A stretch of DNA of 34,655 nt from an uncultured Eubacteriales bacterium (GCA_934256695.1 CAKQPE010000008.1:1-34655), one strand, 5' to 3'; counted from the first letter of the stretch, positions 1 through 8,914 are shown. A program made the numbers and translations. The notes: generated by a model from the letters alone, not told the origin.

Positions 1-237
1 AAGACCGTGGGACTCTGTCCCACACCCTGCAAACCTTTGAAAAGGTTTGATCTAAACTTTTAGTAAAATACCGTGACAAAGTCACGGTATTTTGGTGTTA
101 ATTATAAAATTTCCATTAATGGAGTTACAAAAAACGCAATGCAATTGCGTTTTGATAAAAGTTTTACTAAATTTTTTTCAAAAAATTTTCAGGGTTTGGG
201 GTGAAACCCCAAGGTCTTTCAGTTCGATAAATTTATA
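1..237. repeat. Composite palindromic repeat, copy R1 (modules A-B-D-C-B'-A'-F)
   Basis: Most of the 453 bases before the first gene are one repeat copy. In order: hairpin A at 7-23 (GTGGGAC, loop TCT, GTCCCAC); hairpin B at 31-48 (AAACCTTT/AAAGGTTT); central hairpin D at 65-93; hairpin C at 131-153 (AAAACGCAAT/ATTGCGTTTT); a degraded B' around 170-188; hairpin A' at 196-212 (TTGGGGT/ACCCCAA); and the flank motif F at 220-237 (CAGTTCGATAAATTTATA). The two halves are diverged inverted copies of each other, both running from an outer AAGACC to an inner aaacttttagtaaaa-like tract. The left end may continue outside the window. No coding sequence is seen here. Confidence 0.85.
65..93. terminator. 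Central hairpin of R1, bidirectional terminator-like
   Basis: A perfect 13-bp stem, AAAATACCGTGAC, loop AAA, GTCACGGTATTTT. It is flanked by an A-run on one side and a T-run on the other, so it can act as an intrinsic terminator on either strand. The same hairpin recurs at 10630, 14164 and 26930. Confidence 0.7.
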
Positions 238-344
238 TTTTGCGGAGATTGATAAAAATTAACAAAGTTTAAGTTATGCTTAAATAATTCCGGAATAAAA
301 AAATATTTAATTTTATTAAAAAAGTTTATATTTTAAGAAGGATT

Positions 345-374
345 TTGATATTCTTTGCAGAATAATATTATTAT
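345..374 (+). promoter_or_regulatory. Candidate promoter for the P-loop/radical SAM pair
   Basis: TTGATA at 345-350 and TATTAT at 369-374, 18 bp apart, about 80 bp before the first start codon. The surroundings are very AT-rich, so a chance match is possible. Confidence 0.4.
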
Positions 375-453
375 AACAAAAATTACATAAGGTAATTTAA
401 AGTTACAATGTTTTATCACTTAAAAGTTATATCCAGATAAGGGGGAGTTCGTT

Positions 454-864
454 ATGATACAGATACTTGCTGGTGAAAAAGGTGAAGGCAAAACAAAAAG
501 ACTTTTAGAAATGGCTAATGAAGCCGGTAAAAATTCTAAAGGTCATGTAGTATTTATTGATGATGACAATAGGCATATGTATGATCTTCATTACAATATC
601 CGTTTTGTAAAAACGAATTTTGCAATGACCGATCAGAAAATATTGTTCGGTTTTATTTGCGGAATACTTTCTCAGGACAGCGATATTGAACAGATTTATA
701 TTGACGGTCTGAACAATATAGTTGAAAATCTTACAAACGAAGATATAGCTGAGTTTACAGCTGAAATAGGAAAGCTTTCTGCAGAAAATGGCGTGGATTT
801 TGTATTTATAATAAGTTCTAAAGCAGACACTCTTCCTGAAGGAATTAAAAGATACATTATATAA
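454..864 (+). CDS. Small P-loop ATPase-like protein, unknown function
   Basis: A 136-residue protein with a clear Walker A motif, GEKGEGKT, at residues 7-14 and a hydrophobic strand ending in an acidic residue (IYIDG, about residues 81-85) that could be Walker B. No signal peptide or membrane segment is visible. The start is supported by GGGGGAG about 7 bases upstream. The stop codon overlaps the ATG of the next gene by one base (TAATG), so the two genes are translationally coupled and probably one transcript. The length fits a bare nucleotide-binding domain with no recognisable effector domain. A nucleotide-driven accessory role for the downstream radical SAM enzyme is possible, but that is only inferred from the coupling. 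I do not recognise a named family. Confidence 0.75.
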   Translation: MIQILAGEKGEGKTKRLLEMANEAGKNSKGHVVFIDDDNRHMYDLHYNIRFVKTNFAMTDQKILFGFICGILSQDSDIEQIYIDGLNNIVENLTNEDIAEFTAEIGKLSAENGVDFVFIISSKADTLPEGIKRYII

Positions 865-1805
865 TGAACGATATATACAACAGATACTCTGATTACCTTA
901 AAGATCATTACGGATGCAGAGTATATAAACTACCTGTGAATATTCCTGTTACTTGTCCAAACAGGACAGACGGAAAAGGCGGTTGTACTTATTGCGATGA
1001 AAAAGGTGCCGGATTTGATAATTTATCCGGCATTTTTTCTGTTTGCGAACAAATCGAAAAAAACATGGAATACATAGGTAAAAAATATAAAGCACAAAAA
1101 TTCACAGCCTATTTTCAGAACTTTACAAATACATATCTGCCGTTAAATCAATTTAAAGAATACATAAACGATGCCTGTATGCCTAATATTGTGGAAATTT
1201 CGGTTTCTACCAGACCGGACTGCATAAGAGAAGAATACCTTGAGGCTTTGAAAGATGCCTCGGAAAAACATAATGTGGAAATAACAGTTGAGCTTGGATT
1301 GCAAAGCGTTAATCCGCATACATTGAAAAAAATAAACAGAGGGCACACTTTTGCCGAATTTGCTCAGGCTGCTATGCTTATAAAAAAATTCGGTTTTTTA
1401 AGCTGTGCACATTTAATACTAAACCTGCCGTGGGACGATATGGAAGATTCTATAGAGGCGTCGAAATTAATGTCTGTTTTTGACGTTGATTTTATAAAAC
1501 TCCATTCCCTTTATATAGCCGAAGGAACACAAATGGCAAAGCAGTACAAAAACAATGAGTTTGAAGTCTGCTCTCTTGACGAATACAGAGACAGAGTTGT
1601 GCAGTTTTTGAGATACCTTTCACCTAAAGCCTGTGTGGAAAGGATAGTCTCAAGAGCACCGAAGGAAAACACACTTTTTGCCAACTGGGACAGAAGTAGC
1701 TGGTATGTACGGGATTACATAGAAAATTATATGCGTGAAAACGGATTTTATCAGGGACAGCTTTATAATTATGGCTGCGGAAAAGCATTGGACAGATTTT
1801 TCTAA
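864..1805 (+). CDS. Radical SAM protein, TIGR01212/YtqA (MnmL-like) family
   Basis: 313 residues. The N-terminal stretch GCRVYKLPVNIPVTCPNR, followed by C41-T-Y-C44, matches the TIGR01212 family (B. subtilis YtqA, E. coli YhcC). The cluster-binding cysteines are probably C31, C41 and C44 (C-x9-C-x2-C). Further family-like segments are EISVSTRPDC, ELGLQSVNP and HLILNLPWDD. YtqA of Bacillus has been reported as MnmL, which acts in making mnm5s2U at the tRNA wobble position, usually beside the methyltransferase gene mnmM. No mnmM is seen here; the partner is the P-loop gene overlapping its start. Family membership is firm; the tRNA role is transferred from homologues and less certain. Confidence 0.85.
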   Translation: MNDIYNRYSDYLKDHYGCRVYKLPVNIPVTCPNRTDGKGGCTYCDEKGAGFDNLSGIFSVCEQIEKNMEYIGKKYKAQKFTAYFQNFTNTYLPLNQFKEYINDACMPNIVEISVSTRPDCIREEYLEALKDASEKHNVEITVELGLQSVNPHTLKKINRGHTFAEFAQAAMLIKKFGFLSCAHLILNLPWDDMEDSIEASKLMSVFDVDFIKLHSLYIAEGTQMAKQYKNNEFEVCSLDEYRDRVVQFLRYLSPKACVERIVSRAPKENTLFANWDRSSWYVRDYIENYMRENGFYQGQLYNYGCGKALDRFF

Positions 1806-1927
1806 TATTACCGTCATGTTACAAATAAATTAATAAACAGTGAACATTATCGAAATAAATTTAATTATGTGATAGAATGGTTTTTGCAAAGCATAATTAA
1901 AAAATCATCGGAAGGGGGAGACAAAAG

Positions 1928-2401
1928 TTGAAATTAAGATTTAAAACAGTTGTATGCTCGGTTTTGGCTTTAGCTGCGGCAGGCTCTGTTATGTATAACG
2001 TATCTGCGGCATCTTCTACAGCAGGAACGGACAGCGACCCACTGGTAACAAAGAGCTATGTTGATACTGCCATGGCAAACGTAATGAATGCATTCTCAAA
2101 CCAGACACAGACAGGCACAAATACATCTTCGGACGGATTTGAACCGGTATTTGTGGAAAAAGGTCAGACTATTGTAGGCAAAGGCGGTTCTGAAATAATA
2201 TTAAGAAGCGGAACAGCCGCAGCTTATACGGAAAGTCAGGATGGAATTATAGACGTAACAACGGGACTGGAGTATCATAACGGCGAAAACATAGACGCAA
2301 ACCATATGCTTATAGTTTCGAGAGACGACGGCAGGGGTGCTGCCGTAAGCTCTGAAGGAGGAGCATGGTTTATAGTAAAAGGCGGATACACAGTAAAATA
2401 A
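1928..2401 (+). CDS. Conserved exported protein, unknown function
   Basis: A 157-residue protein starting at TTG; GAAGGGGGAG at 1911-1920 gives a good ribosome binding site and no in-frame ATG fits better. A signal peptide is visible: KLRFK, then a hydrophobic stretch, then a likely cleavage after VSA near residue 26. The mature part opens with DPLVTKSYVD. It continues with a segment in which glycine and short beta-like strands dominate (FVEKGQTIVGKGGSEIILRS) and ends in a WFIVKGGY-like tail. I recall this DPLVTKSYVD type of small exported protein as common in Clostridia, with no assigned function. It precedes another exported protein by 54 bases in the same direction, so both may share one transcript. 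The role could be structural or envelope-related, but the sequence does not show which. Confidence 0.8.
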   Translation: MKLRFKTVVCSVLALAAAGSVMYNVSAASSTAGTDSDPLVTKSYVDTAMANVMNAFSNQTQTGTNTSSDGFEPVFVEKGQTIVGKGGSEIILRSGTAAAYTESQDGIIDVTTGLEYHNGENIDANHMLIVSRDDGRGAAVSSEGGAWFIVKGGYTVK

Positions 2402-2455
2402 ATTCAGTATAAATAATTGACATAAGAGGTTTAATCATAAGGAGTTGTTTTTGAA

Positions 2456-5263
2456 TTGAAAAAAATTTTCTCGTTAAAGAGGCTTTTAATTGCTTCTGTA
2501 GCGGCAGTTTCCGTTTTTACGGCAGTTCCGGCTATGGCGGCAGAAAGTCTTTATGAGCAGGTAACTGATGAGGTTCTTGCAAAAGGAATAAATTATACAC
2601 TTAAACACAGACTTACCAAAGAAGGCTGGCTTGATATTTATGTCCTTACGGCTGATTTATCAAACCCGAATATTGATGTTGAGCCTGTTGACTCTAAAAA
2701 AGAACTTGGTCTTAGAGAAACCGTAGATAAGCTTATTTCAGAAAATTCGGCAGTTGCAGGTGTAAACTCCGCATACTTCGGTATGACAAGCAAATATTCC
2801 GCTTCTTTCGGACCGGAAATATCAACAGGAAACATAGTGTCTGTAGATACAGACAAGAACATTGACAAAAATCAGTTCGGTACATATTTTGTCAACAAAG
2901 ACGGAAGCAAAATGTTCGATTATTTCAAAACAAAAATGGTGTTTAATGTTGAAGGAAAGGATTATTTTGAGTTTGCCAGCATAAATAAAATAACACAGAT
3001 GGTTTATCCTGTATATCTGGATAAAAACGCCTGTGAAAATACGGCACAGCTTGATTCAAGATTCCAGAATCTTGTAAAACTAAAAGTCGAAGATGACCAT
3101 ATTACATATATATCCCAGAAGGGCGAAACGGTAAATGTTCCGGACAACGGATACCTTGTTGTTTTAAGCTCGGAATATGCCAATGCGTATATGCCGTACC
3201 TTGCTGTGGGACAGAGTGTAAAGGTAAATATAACGTCATCATTTGATTTAAATAATATAGAAACGGCAATTTCCGGCGGCGGTGTTATACTTAAAGACGG
3301 TGCAAAGCCTGCCGATATAGGCGAAATGGCAAGCGGCAGACAGCCGAGAACACTTCTTGGTCTTTCGCAGGACAAAAATACACTTAAACTTATTGTAGTT
3401 GACGGAAAGAGAAGTAATGGCAACAACGTAAGCATAGGTGCAAATGTTGACGAAGCAATACAGATACTTAAAGACGAAGGCTGTTATTACGGACTTAATC
3501 TTGATGGCGGAGGTTCTTCCACTATGGCAGTAAAAGACCCTTCCACAAGCAGTGTTTCCATAGTAAATTCACCGGCGGAAGGAACGGCAAGATCTGTTAT
3601 GACAGCTGTGGGAATATTCGATAAAAGCACAGTAGGCGGAGTTTCTTCCATAAAGGTAACTCCTTCTTCAACAGCGGCAGTTCCGGGAGGACATATTACT
3701 TTTACTGTGGACGGATATGACGATAACCTTCACAAACTTTCTTTAAACAAAGACCAGATACAGTACAGCTCAGACGATAACTCAGGCTTATTTAACGGCG
3801 GAGTTTATACATACGGTGCGGCTGACAGTACAACAATAACCGTTACATATAACGGTGTAAGCCAGACGTGTAAATTAAACCTTGATGATATAACAAGCAT
3901 TTCGCCTGAAAATTCAGAACTTTCTTTAAATGCCGGCGAAAGCAGAACATTAAAAGTAAATGCACATACATCATCGGGACAGACTGTTGATATAACAAAT
4001 ATGGTACAGTTTGACACAACATTCGGTACGTTAAGCGGAAATACATACACAGCCAACGAAAACGGCAGCGGATACATTACCTGTTCTTACGGTCAGAATA
4101 CCTGTTATATAAAGGTTGGCGTAGGTACAGAGGACAGACAGATAAGTTCTTTTGAAAACACAGGAGATTTAACATTTACTTCTTATCCTGCAACAATACA
4201 GGGTATAGCTGGAATATCGCAGAAATATTTTACCGACGGTGCAAAAGGTCTTGGATTAAGCTATTATTTTGCTTCTTCAAGCGAAACACAGGCGGCATAC
4301 CTTAACTTCAAAAACCCTGTTGCCATAAGCGGTACACCGTCAAAACTTAAATTAAAGGTATACGGCAACGGCACGGAGCAGTGGGTAAGGGCAAAAATTG
4401 CCGACTCAAAGGGAAATGAAAGTGTAGTAGATTTTTCAAGAGAAAAAGTTATAAACGAAGGCTGGAATGACCTTACGGCAGATATTCCTTCGGGAATAAG
4501 CTACCCTATAACACTTAAAACGATTTATGTTGCGGCACTTTCAAACACAAACACAAATCAGCAGGTAATGTATTTTGATGATTTAAGAGGTGTTTATTCC
4601 GTAGCGGCAAACGTTCAGACACCGTCGGCACAGTCATCGGCAGACAGCAGTTTTGCTTCTAAAGAGGACGGATACTATTACATTAACATAACAGGCGGAG
4701 TTTCAAGCTCAAATGTAAAAGACAGTTCTCTTTATGACAGTGAAAGAAGAAAGATACATTCACTTTTGCAGGCAAATGCAGATACGGCAATTTACGGCGG
4801 AAACAGCGATATTTCATTCGGAGACAGCACAGAGGTTATAAGGTGGAAGAACGACTATGCCGTTTACTACAAAAATGATGTTACTTTTGTAAACATGACA
4901 GCGGCAAAGGGCGGACTTAAAAACACTTATGACGGACAGTGGCAGAGATTTAAAAACGATATTCTTATGTCACCGAACAAGTTTGTTGTAGTCCTTCTGG
5001 ATAAATCACCGTCAAACTTCAGTGATTCAATGGAAGGCGAGCTTTTCAAGAGTGCCTTAAAGGATATTGAAAATGCCGACAGAGAGGTTATGGTTGTTTC
5101 TTCTTCATCAACGGCAAGCTGGACAAGTGTAAAAGACGGTATCCAGTATTTCAATCTTCCATCGCTGTGGCTTAACGACGGCAGTGTAAACAGTGATTTT
5201 AAAATGCTCAAGTTAAGAATAGGAAACGGAAAGATTTCTTATCAGCTCTGTAATCTGGAGTAA
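2456..5263 (+). CDS. Exported phosphodiester glycosidase (NAGPA-domain) multidomain protein
   Basis: 935 residues, TTG start with GGAG at 2441-2444. A signal peptide ends near AMA-AES (residue 28). Residues about 40-390 form a NAGPA-type (DUF2233) phosphodiester glycosidase domain: AGVNSAYFG, the signature LDGGGSS at 349-355, and a closing R-S-V-M-T-A-V-G-I-F. Members cleave N-acetylglucosamine phosphodiester caps on surface glycans. Two Ig-like beta segments follow (about 395-560), then a jelly-roll-like carbohydrate-binding segment (about 565-715) with FENTGD near its start and YFDDLRGVY near its end. The last 210 residues resemble a calcineurin-like phosphoesterase fold, but I see no metal-binding D-x-H or GNHD motifs. 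The domains after the first are assigned by pattern and are tentative. Likely a cell-surface or secreted enzyme. Confidence 0.85.
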   Translation: MKKIFSLKRLLIASVAAVSVFTAVPAMAAESLYEQVTDEVLAKGINYTLKHRLTKEGWLDIYVLTADLSNPNIDVEPVDSKKELGLRETVDKLISENSAVAGVNSAYFGMTSKYSASFGPEISTGNIVSVDTDKNIDKNQFGTYFVNKDGSKMFDYFKTKMVFNVEGKDYFEFASINKITQMVYPVYLDKNACENTAQLDSRFQNLVKLKVEDDHITYISQKGETVNVPDNGYLVVLSSEYANAYMPYLAVGQSVKVNITSSFDLNNIETAISGGGVILKDGAKPADIGEMASGRQPRTLLGLSQDKNTLKLIVVDGKRSNGNNVSIGANVDEAIQILKDEGCYYGLNLDGGGSSTMAVKDPSTSSVSIVNSPAEGTARSVMTAVGIFDKSTVGGVSSIKVTPSSTAAVPGGHITFTVDGYDDNLHKLSLNKDQIQYSSDDNSGLFNGGVYTYGAADSTTITVTYNGVSQTCKLNLDDITSISPENSELSLNAGESRTLKVNAHTSSGQTVDITNMVQFDTTFGTLSGNTYTANENGSGYITCSYGQNTCYIKVGVGTEDRQISSFENTGDLTFTSYPATIQGIAGISQKYFTDGAKGLGLSYYFASSSETQAAYLNFKNPVAISGTPSKLKLKVYGNGTEQWVRAKIADSKGNESVVDFSREKVINEGWNDLTADIPSGISYPITLKTIYVAALSNTNTNQQVMYFDDLRGVYSVAANVQTPSAQSSADSSFASKEDGYYYINITGGVSSSNVKDSSLYDSERRKIHSLLQANADTAIYGGNSDISFGDSTEVIRWKNDYAVYYKNDVTFVNMTAAKGGLKNTYDGQWQRFKNDILMSPNKFVVVLLDKSPSNFSDSMEGELFKSALKDIENADREVMVVSSSSTASWTSVKDGIQYFNLPSLWLNDGSVNSDFKMLKLRIGNGKISYQLCNLE

Positions 5264-5303
5264 GGTAATTGTTTTTTGAGAAAACAGAATAAAAACTTTT
5301 AAT

Positions 5304-5340
5304 AAAAATCCCATGGCAAGTAAAAAGTCATGGGATTTTT
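5304..5340 (+). terminator. Terminator after the phosphodiester glycosidase gene (D module of R2)
   Basis: Stem AAAAATCCCATG at 5304-5315 pairs with CATGGGATTTTT at 5329-5340, ending in a T-run, 40 bases after the stop codon. It occupies the central-hairpin position of the surrounding repeat. Confidence 0.8.
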
Positions 5341-5359
5341 GAGGTTAAAAACACTTCCG

Positions 5360-5510
5360 AAAGCCATCCCTGAAATGGAAGGTGGCAAGCGTAGCAAGTC
5401 GGATGAGGGAAAAATAAGAAAATAAATTATATGAAAAACATAATTTGTATTTAAACAAATCCCTCATCCGTCACTTCGTGACGCCTTCCCCCCCCAAGGG
5501 AAGGCTTTAA
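5360..5510. repeat. MITE-like element, module G, copy 1
   Basis: About 150 bp with inverted ends of roughly 50 bp. The left end runs from AAAGCC to GGATGAGGG (5360-5409) and the right end from CCCTCATCC to GGCTTT (5461-5509). The middle is AT-rich and carries no ORF. Copies with the same end sequences are at about 17925-18090 and 33737-33890. No transposase is present. Confidence 0.7.
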
Positions 5511-5691
5511 AAGCTTCGCAAATGGATTTCCGAAAAATGCAATGAAATTGCATTTTGATAAAGGTTTTGATCCAACTTTTTCATGGTCAGAAATTTGCTT
5601 CGCAAATCAAGCTACGCTTGCCGCATCTATCTTTGCGGTTCATTGTTGGTCGGGTATGGGGGGAAAACCCCATGGTTTTTTCCCGTAAAGA

Positions 5692-5720
5692 TTGAAAACA
5701 GGTAACATTTGTGTTAAAAT
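5692..5720 (+). promoter_or_regulatory. Promoter of glmM
   Basis: TTGAAA at 5692-5697, a 17-bp spacer and TAAAAT at 5715-5720, with a TG one base before the -10 box (extended -10). It lies right after the repeat and leaves a leader of about 40 bases before the start codon at 5767. Confidence 0.75.
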
Positions 5721-5766
5721 TTGCGTAGCTTTTATATTAGATATATATTGTGGAAGGAAGATAATA

Positions 5767-7119
5767 ATGGGAAAATATTTCGGTACAGACGGCTTCAGAG
5801 GAGAGGCAAATGTTACTCTTACGGCAAATCATGCTTTTCAGGTAGGCAGATTTTTGGGCTGGTATTACGGAAAAGATAAAGAAGAAAGATGTAAAATAGT
5901 AATCGGTAAGGATACAAGACGTTCAAGCTATATGTTTGAGTATGCTCTTTGTGCCGGCATTACTTCAACAGGTGCAGACGCATATATACTCCATGTTACA
6001 ACAACACCAAGCGTGGCTTACGTAACAAGAACAGAGGACTTCGACTGCGGTATTATGATTTCCGCAAGCCATAATCCGTTCTACGATAACGGCATTAAGC
6101 TTATTAACAGCCGTGGCGAAAAAATGGACGAAGAAACCATACTTAAAATAGAGGATTATATTGACGGCAAAATAGGCGAACTGCCTGATGCACACAGGGA
6201 AAATATCGGCTGTACAGTTGATTATGCAGTAGGCAGAAACCGTTATATCGGTTATCTTATATCCCTTGCAACAAGATCGTATCAGGGAATAAAGGTTGGG
6301 CTTGACTGTGCAAACGGCAGTTCATGGATGATAGGAAAAAGTGTTTTTGATGCTCTCGGAGCAAAGACATATGTTATAAATGCAGAACCTGACGGAACTA
6401 ATATTAATATGAACTGCGGTTCTACACATATAGAGGGCTTGCAGAAATTTGTGGTGGAAAAAGGTCTTGATATAGGCTTTGCCTTTGACGGTGATGCCGA
6501 CAGATGTATAGTTGTTGACGAAAAAGGAAATGTTGTAAACGGTGACCTTATACTTTATGTTTACGGCTGTTACATGAAACATAGAGGCAAGCTTGCAAAC
6601 AACACCGTTGTAACAACCATTATGTCAAACTTAGGCCTTTACAAGGCTTTTGATGCGGAAGGCATAAGCTATGAAAAAACAAAAGTCGGTGACAAGTACG
6701 TTTATGAAAACATGGTTAAAAACGGTCATCGTATAGGCGGAGAGCAGAGCGGACATATTATATTCAGAAAATATGCCACAACAGGCGACGGCATACTTAC
6801 GGCTATTAAAATGATGGAAGTAATGATAGAATCCAAAAAGCCTATGAGCAAGCTTACAGAGCCTGTAAAAATTTATCCTCAGCTTCTTAAAAACATAAAA
6901 GTTAAGGATAAAAAAGCCGCACAGTCAGATACAGATGTGCAGAAAGCAGTAAACGAGGTTTCCGAAAAACTCGGCACAGACGGAAGAATACTTGTAAGAG
7001 AAAGCGGAACAGAGCCTGTAGTAAGAGTAATGGTGGAAGCCGAAACAAGCGAAATATGCGAAAAGTATGTTGATTATGTTCTTGATGTAATAAGGGGAAA
7101 GGGACATTCGGCAGAATAA
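5767..7119 (+). CDS. glmM: Phosphoglucosamine mutase
   Basis: 450 residues, the normal length for GlmM. It converts glucosamine-6-phosphate to glucosamine-1-phosphate, a cytoplasmic step toward UDP-GlcNAc for peptidoglycan. Visible: N-terminal YFGTDGFRG; the phospho-serine loop ISASHNP with S101 as catalytic serine; the metal-binding AFDGDADRC loop; the sugar-recognition segment GGEQSGH; and the phosphate-binding RESGTEP near the C terminus. The start was set at 5767 because GGAAGGAAG sits just upstream; an in-frame upstream extension would overlap the promoter. The gene stands alone, without the cdaA-cdaR neighbours often found with glmM in Firmicutes. Related phosphomannomutases are less likely given length and motifs. 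Confidence 0.94.
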   Translation: MGKYFGTDGFRGEANVTLTANHAFQVGRFLGWYYGKDKEERCKIVIGKDTRRSSYMFEYALCAGITSTGADAYILHVTTTPSVAYVTRTEDFDCGIMISASHNPFYDNGIKLINSRGEKMDEETILKIEDYIDGKIGELPDAHRENIGCTVDYAVGRNRYIGYLISLATRSYQGIKVGLDCANGSSWMIGKSVFDALGAKTYVINAEPDGTNINMNCGSTHIEGLQKFVVEKGLDIGFAFDGDADRCIVVDEKGNVVNGDLILYVYGCYMKHRGKLANNTVVTTIMSNLGLYKAFDAEGISYEKTKVGDKYVYENMVKNGHRIGGEQSGHIIFRKYATTGDGILTAIKMMEVMIESKKPMSKLTEPVKIYPQLLKNIKVKDKKAAQSDTDVQKAVNEVSEKLGTDGRILVRESGTEPVVRVMVEAETSEICEKYVDYVLDVIRGKGHSAE

Positions 7120-7124
7120 TTAGA

Positions 7125-7383
7125 ACCTTGGGGTTTCACCCCAAACCCTGACCAGTTTTTGAAAAAACTGGACAAAAACTTTTATCAAAACGCAATTACA
7201 TTGCGTTTTTCGAGAAAATAAAATTAATTATTCCAAAACTCCCATGATAACTGTTATGGGAGTTTATTAAAAGTTTAGGTCAAGCCTTTAGGGAACCGCA
7301 AAGATAAATGCGGCAGGCGAAGCCTGATTTGCGAAGCAAATTTCCTGACCAAGAAGGCTTGCAGGTGTGGACGGAGTCCACAA
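7125..7383. repeat. Composite repeat R3 with full module set and nested E
   Basis: It begins 5 bases after the glmM stop. Order: A 7128-7144 (TTGGGGT/ACCCCAA); B 7152-7171 (CCAGTTTTT/AAAAACTGG); C 7187-7209 (AAAACGCAA/TTGCGTTTT); D 7236-7265; then a B'-type stem whose arms AAGCCTT (7282-7288) and AAGGCTT (7354-7360) enclose module E; and A' 7367-7381 (GTGGAC/GTCCAC). E itself holds CCGCA/TGCGG, AGGC/GCCT and ATTTGC/GCAAAT hairpins. The 79-base block 7282-7360 is identical, in reverse orientation, to 12592-12670. Confidence 0.88.
7236..7265 (+). terminator. Terminator-like D hairpin after glmM
   Basis: AAACTCCCAT and ATGGGAGTTT form a 10-bp stem. The enclosed ten bases can extend the pairing partly (TAAC/GTTA). 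The flanking T-run is short, so termination may be leaky. Confidence 0.55.
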
Positions 7384-7405
7384 TATCTATAAAAGGGGGA
7401 TTTGT

Positions 7406-8785
7406 ATGGCAACTAAAAAGGACATGGATATGACAAACGGCCCACTTTTGGGCAAGATATTTATTTTTGCCATACCTGTTATTTTGTCAGGGGTTTTGCA
7501 GCTTCTTTTTAATGCGGCAGATACTATTGTTGTGGGACGATATGCCGGCAGCGATTCTTTGGCGGCCGTAGGCAGTACAACATCAATAATAAGCCTTCTT
7601 GTAAACTTTTTTGTAGGAATATCAATAGGCGTAAATGCCGTTACGGCAATGCTTATAGGAAACAGGGATAATGAGGGTATAAGCGAAACAGTTCATACGG
7701 CAATGGTTACAAGCGTTATAAGCGGCCTTATACTTGTTTTTATAGGTGTTGTTTTTACAAAGCCGATACTTATAATTATGGGTTCGCCGGAGAATGTGCT
7801 TGCAAAGTCTGTACTTTATCTCAGAATTTATTTTCTCGGTATGCCTGTTATGATGCTTTATAATTTCGGCAGTGCCGTTTTAAGAGCATTTGGAGATACA
7901 AAAAGTCCGCTTATATATCTTTGCATAGGCGGTATTGTTAATGTACTGCTTAACCTTGTGTTTGTAATAATTTTTGATATGGACGTTGCCGGAGTAGGTG
8001 TTGCCACAATAGTGGCACAGTGTATATCGGCTTTTCTTACAATACTTAAATTTATAAAAACAGACGATTTATATAAGATACATATAAAGAAACTTAAAAT
8101 ACACAAAAAAAGGCTTGCGCAGATATTCAAAATAGGTATACCGGCAGGACTGCAAAGCAGTGTATTTTCTGTTTCAAACATGATTATACAGTCATCGGTA
8201 AATTCGTTCGGTGCGGCTGTAATGGCAGGCAATGCGGCATCGTCAAGCCTTGATAATATGCTGTATATTGCACTTAATGCCTTTAATCAGGCGTCCCTTA
8301 CATTTACAAGCCAGAACTACGGTGCGGGAAAGATAAAAAGAATTAAGAAAGTTCTTATTGACTCGGAAATTCTTGTTATTATAATAGGCATTGCCCTTGG
8401 TGCGGCAATGGCGTTTAAGGCAGAAGCACTGGTAAGCATATATTCCAAAGATCCGGAGGTTATAAAATACGGTCTTGAAAGATTTTATATAATGTGTGCC
8501 ACATATTTCCTTTGCGGAATGATGGATACTTTTACAGGTGTTTTAAGGGGCATAGGATATTCATTTTCTTCAATGATTATTTCTATTGCCTGTGTATGCG
8601 GAGTAAGACTTATGTTTGTATTTACGTATTTTCCGTACCACAGAACATTCAGAACAATATTTATTTCATATCCGCTTTCGTGGTTTGCGGCAATAGTTCT
8701 TGAGACATTTGTATTTGTATATGCATACAGGAAACTATGCGGACGAATAAAAAATAAAGAAGTCATTGGTGCTTTGGCTCAATAA
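7406..8785 (+). CDS. MATE family efflux transporter (first of two)
   Basis: 459 residues of almost entirely hydrophobic helices, consistent with 12 membrane segments in two homologous halves. Family-like signatures are NAADTIVVGRYAGSDSLAAVG in the first half and GIPAGLQSSVFSVSNMIIQS at the start of the second. MATE proteins export cationic drugs and metabolites using Na+ or H+ gradients; the substrate here cannot be read. The start at 7406 follows AAGGGGGA (7393-7400); an upstream in-frame ATG lies inside the repeat and lacks a binding site. Only 24 bases separate repeat R3 from the start codon, so no separate promoter fits. The gene must be read from within or through the repeat. Confidence 0.93.
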   Translation: MATKKDMDMTNGPLLGKIFIFAIPVILSGVLQLLFNAADTIVVGRYAGSDSLAAVGSTTSIISLLVNFFVGISIGVNAVTAMLIGNRDNEGISETVHTAMVTSVISGLILVFIGVVFTKPILIIMGSPENVLAKSVLYLRIYFLGMPVMMLYNFGSAVLRAFGDTKSPLIYLCIGGIVNVLLNLVFVIIFDMDVAGVGVATIVAQCISAFLTILKFIKTDDLYKIHIKKLKIHKKRLAQIFKIGIPAGLQSSVFSVSNMIIQSSVNSFGAAVMAGNAASSSLDNMLYIALNAFNQASLTFTSQNYGAGKIKRIKKVLIDSEILVIIIGIALGAAMAFKAEALVSIYSKDPEVIKYGLERFYIMCATYFLCGMMDTFTGVLRGIGYSFSSMIISIACVCGVRLMFVFTYFPYHRTFRTIFISYPLSWFAAIVLETFVFVYAYRKLCGRIKNKEVIGALAQ

Positions 8786-8825
8786 TCCAAAAGTCTTTGA
8801 AAAACGTTTAAAGTAAGTTTTCGAT

Positions 8826-8867
8826 AAAAAGCATATCAGAACAATTTTTGTTTTGATGTGCTTTTTT
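8826..8867 (+). terminator. Intrinsic terminator after the first MATE gene
   Basis: AAAAAGCATATCAGAACAA pairs imperfectly with TTGTTTTGATGTGCTTTTT around a short loop and ends in six T. It lies 40 bases after the stop. Confidence 0.75.
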
Positions 8868-8914
8868 ATGTATTTGTTAATTTCAGATATGATTTAAAAC
8901 GGTATAGGTTATTT

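Larger units (their letters stand above)
5290..5683. repeat. Composite repeat R2 interrupted by a MITE-like G element
   Basis: The 430-base gap before glmM is filled by repeats. The D hairpin (5304-5340) is followed by a module G element at 5360-5510. Then come hairpin C (5534-5556, AAAATGCAAT/ATTGCATTTT), a B' stem (CCAAC at 5572-5576 and GTTGG at 5645-5649) opened by an inserted E module, and A' (ATGGGG/CCCCAT, about 5656-5674). G therefore appears to have landed between D and C. Module E here contains ATTTGCTTCGCAAAT and CCGCATCTATCTTTGCGG. Confidence 0.8.
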
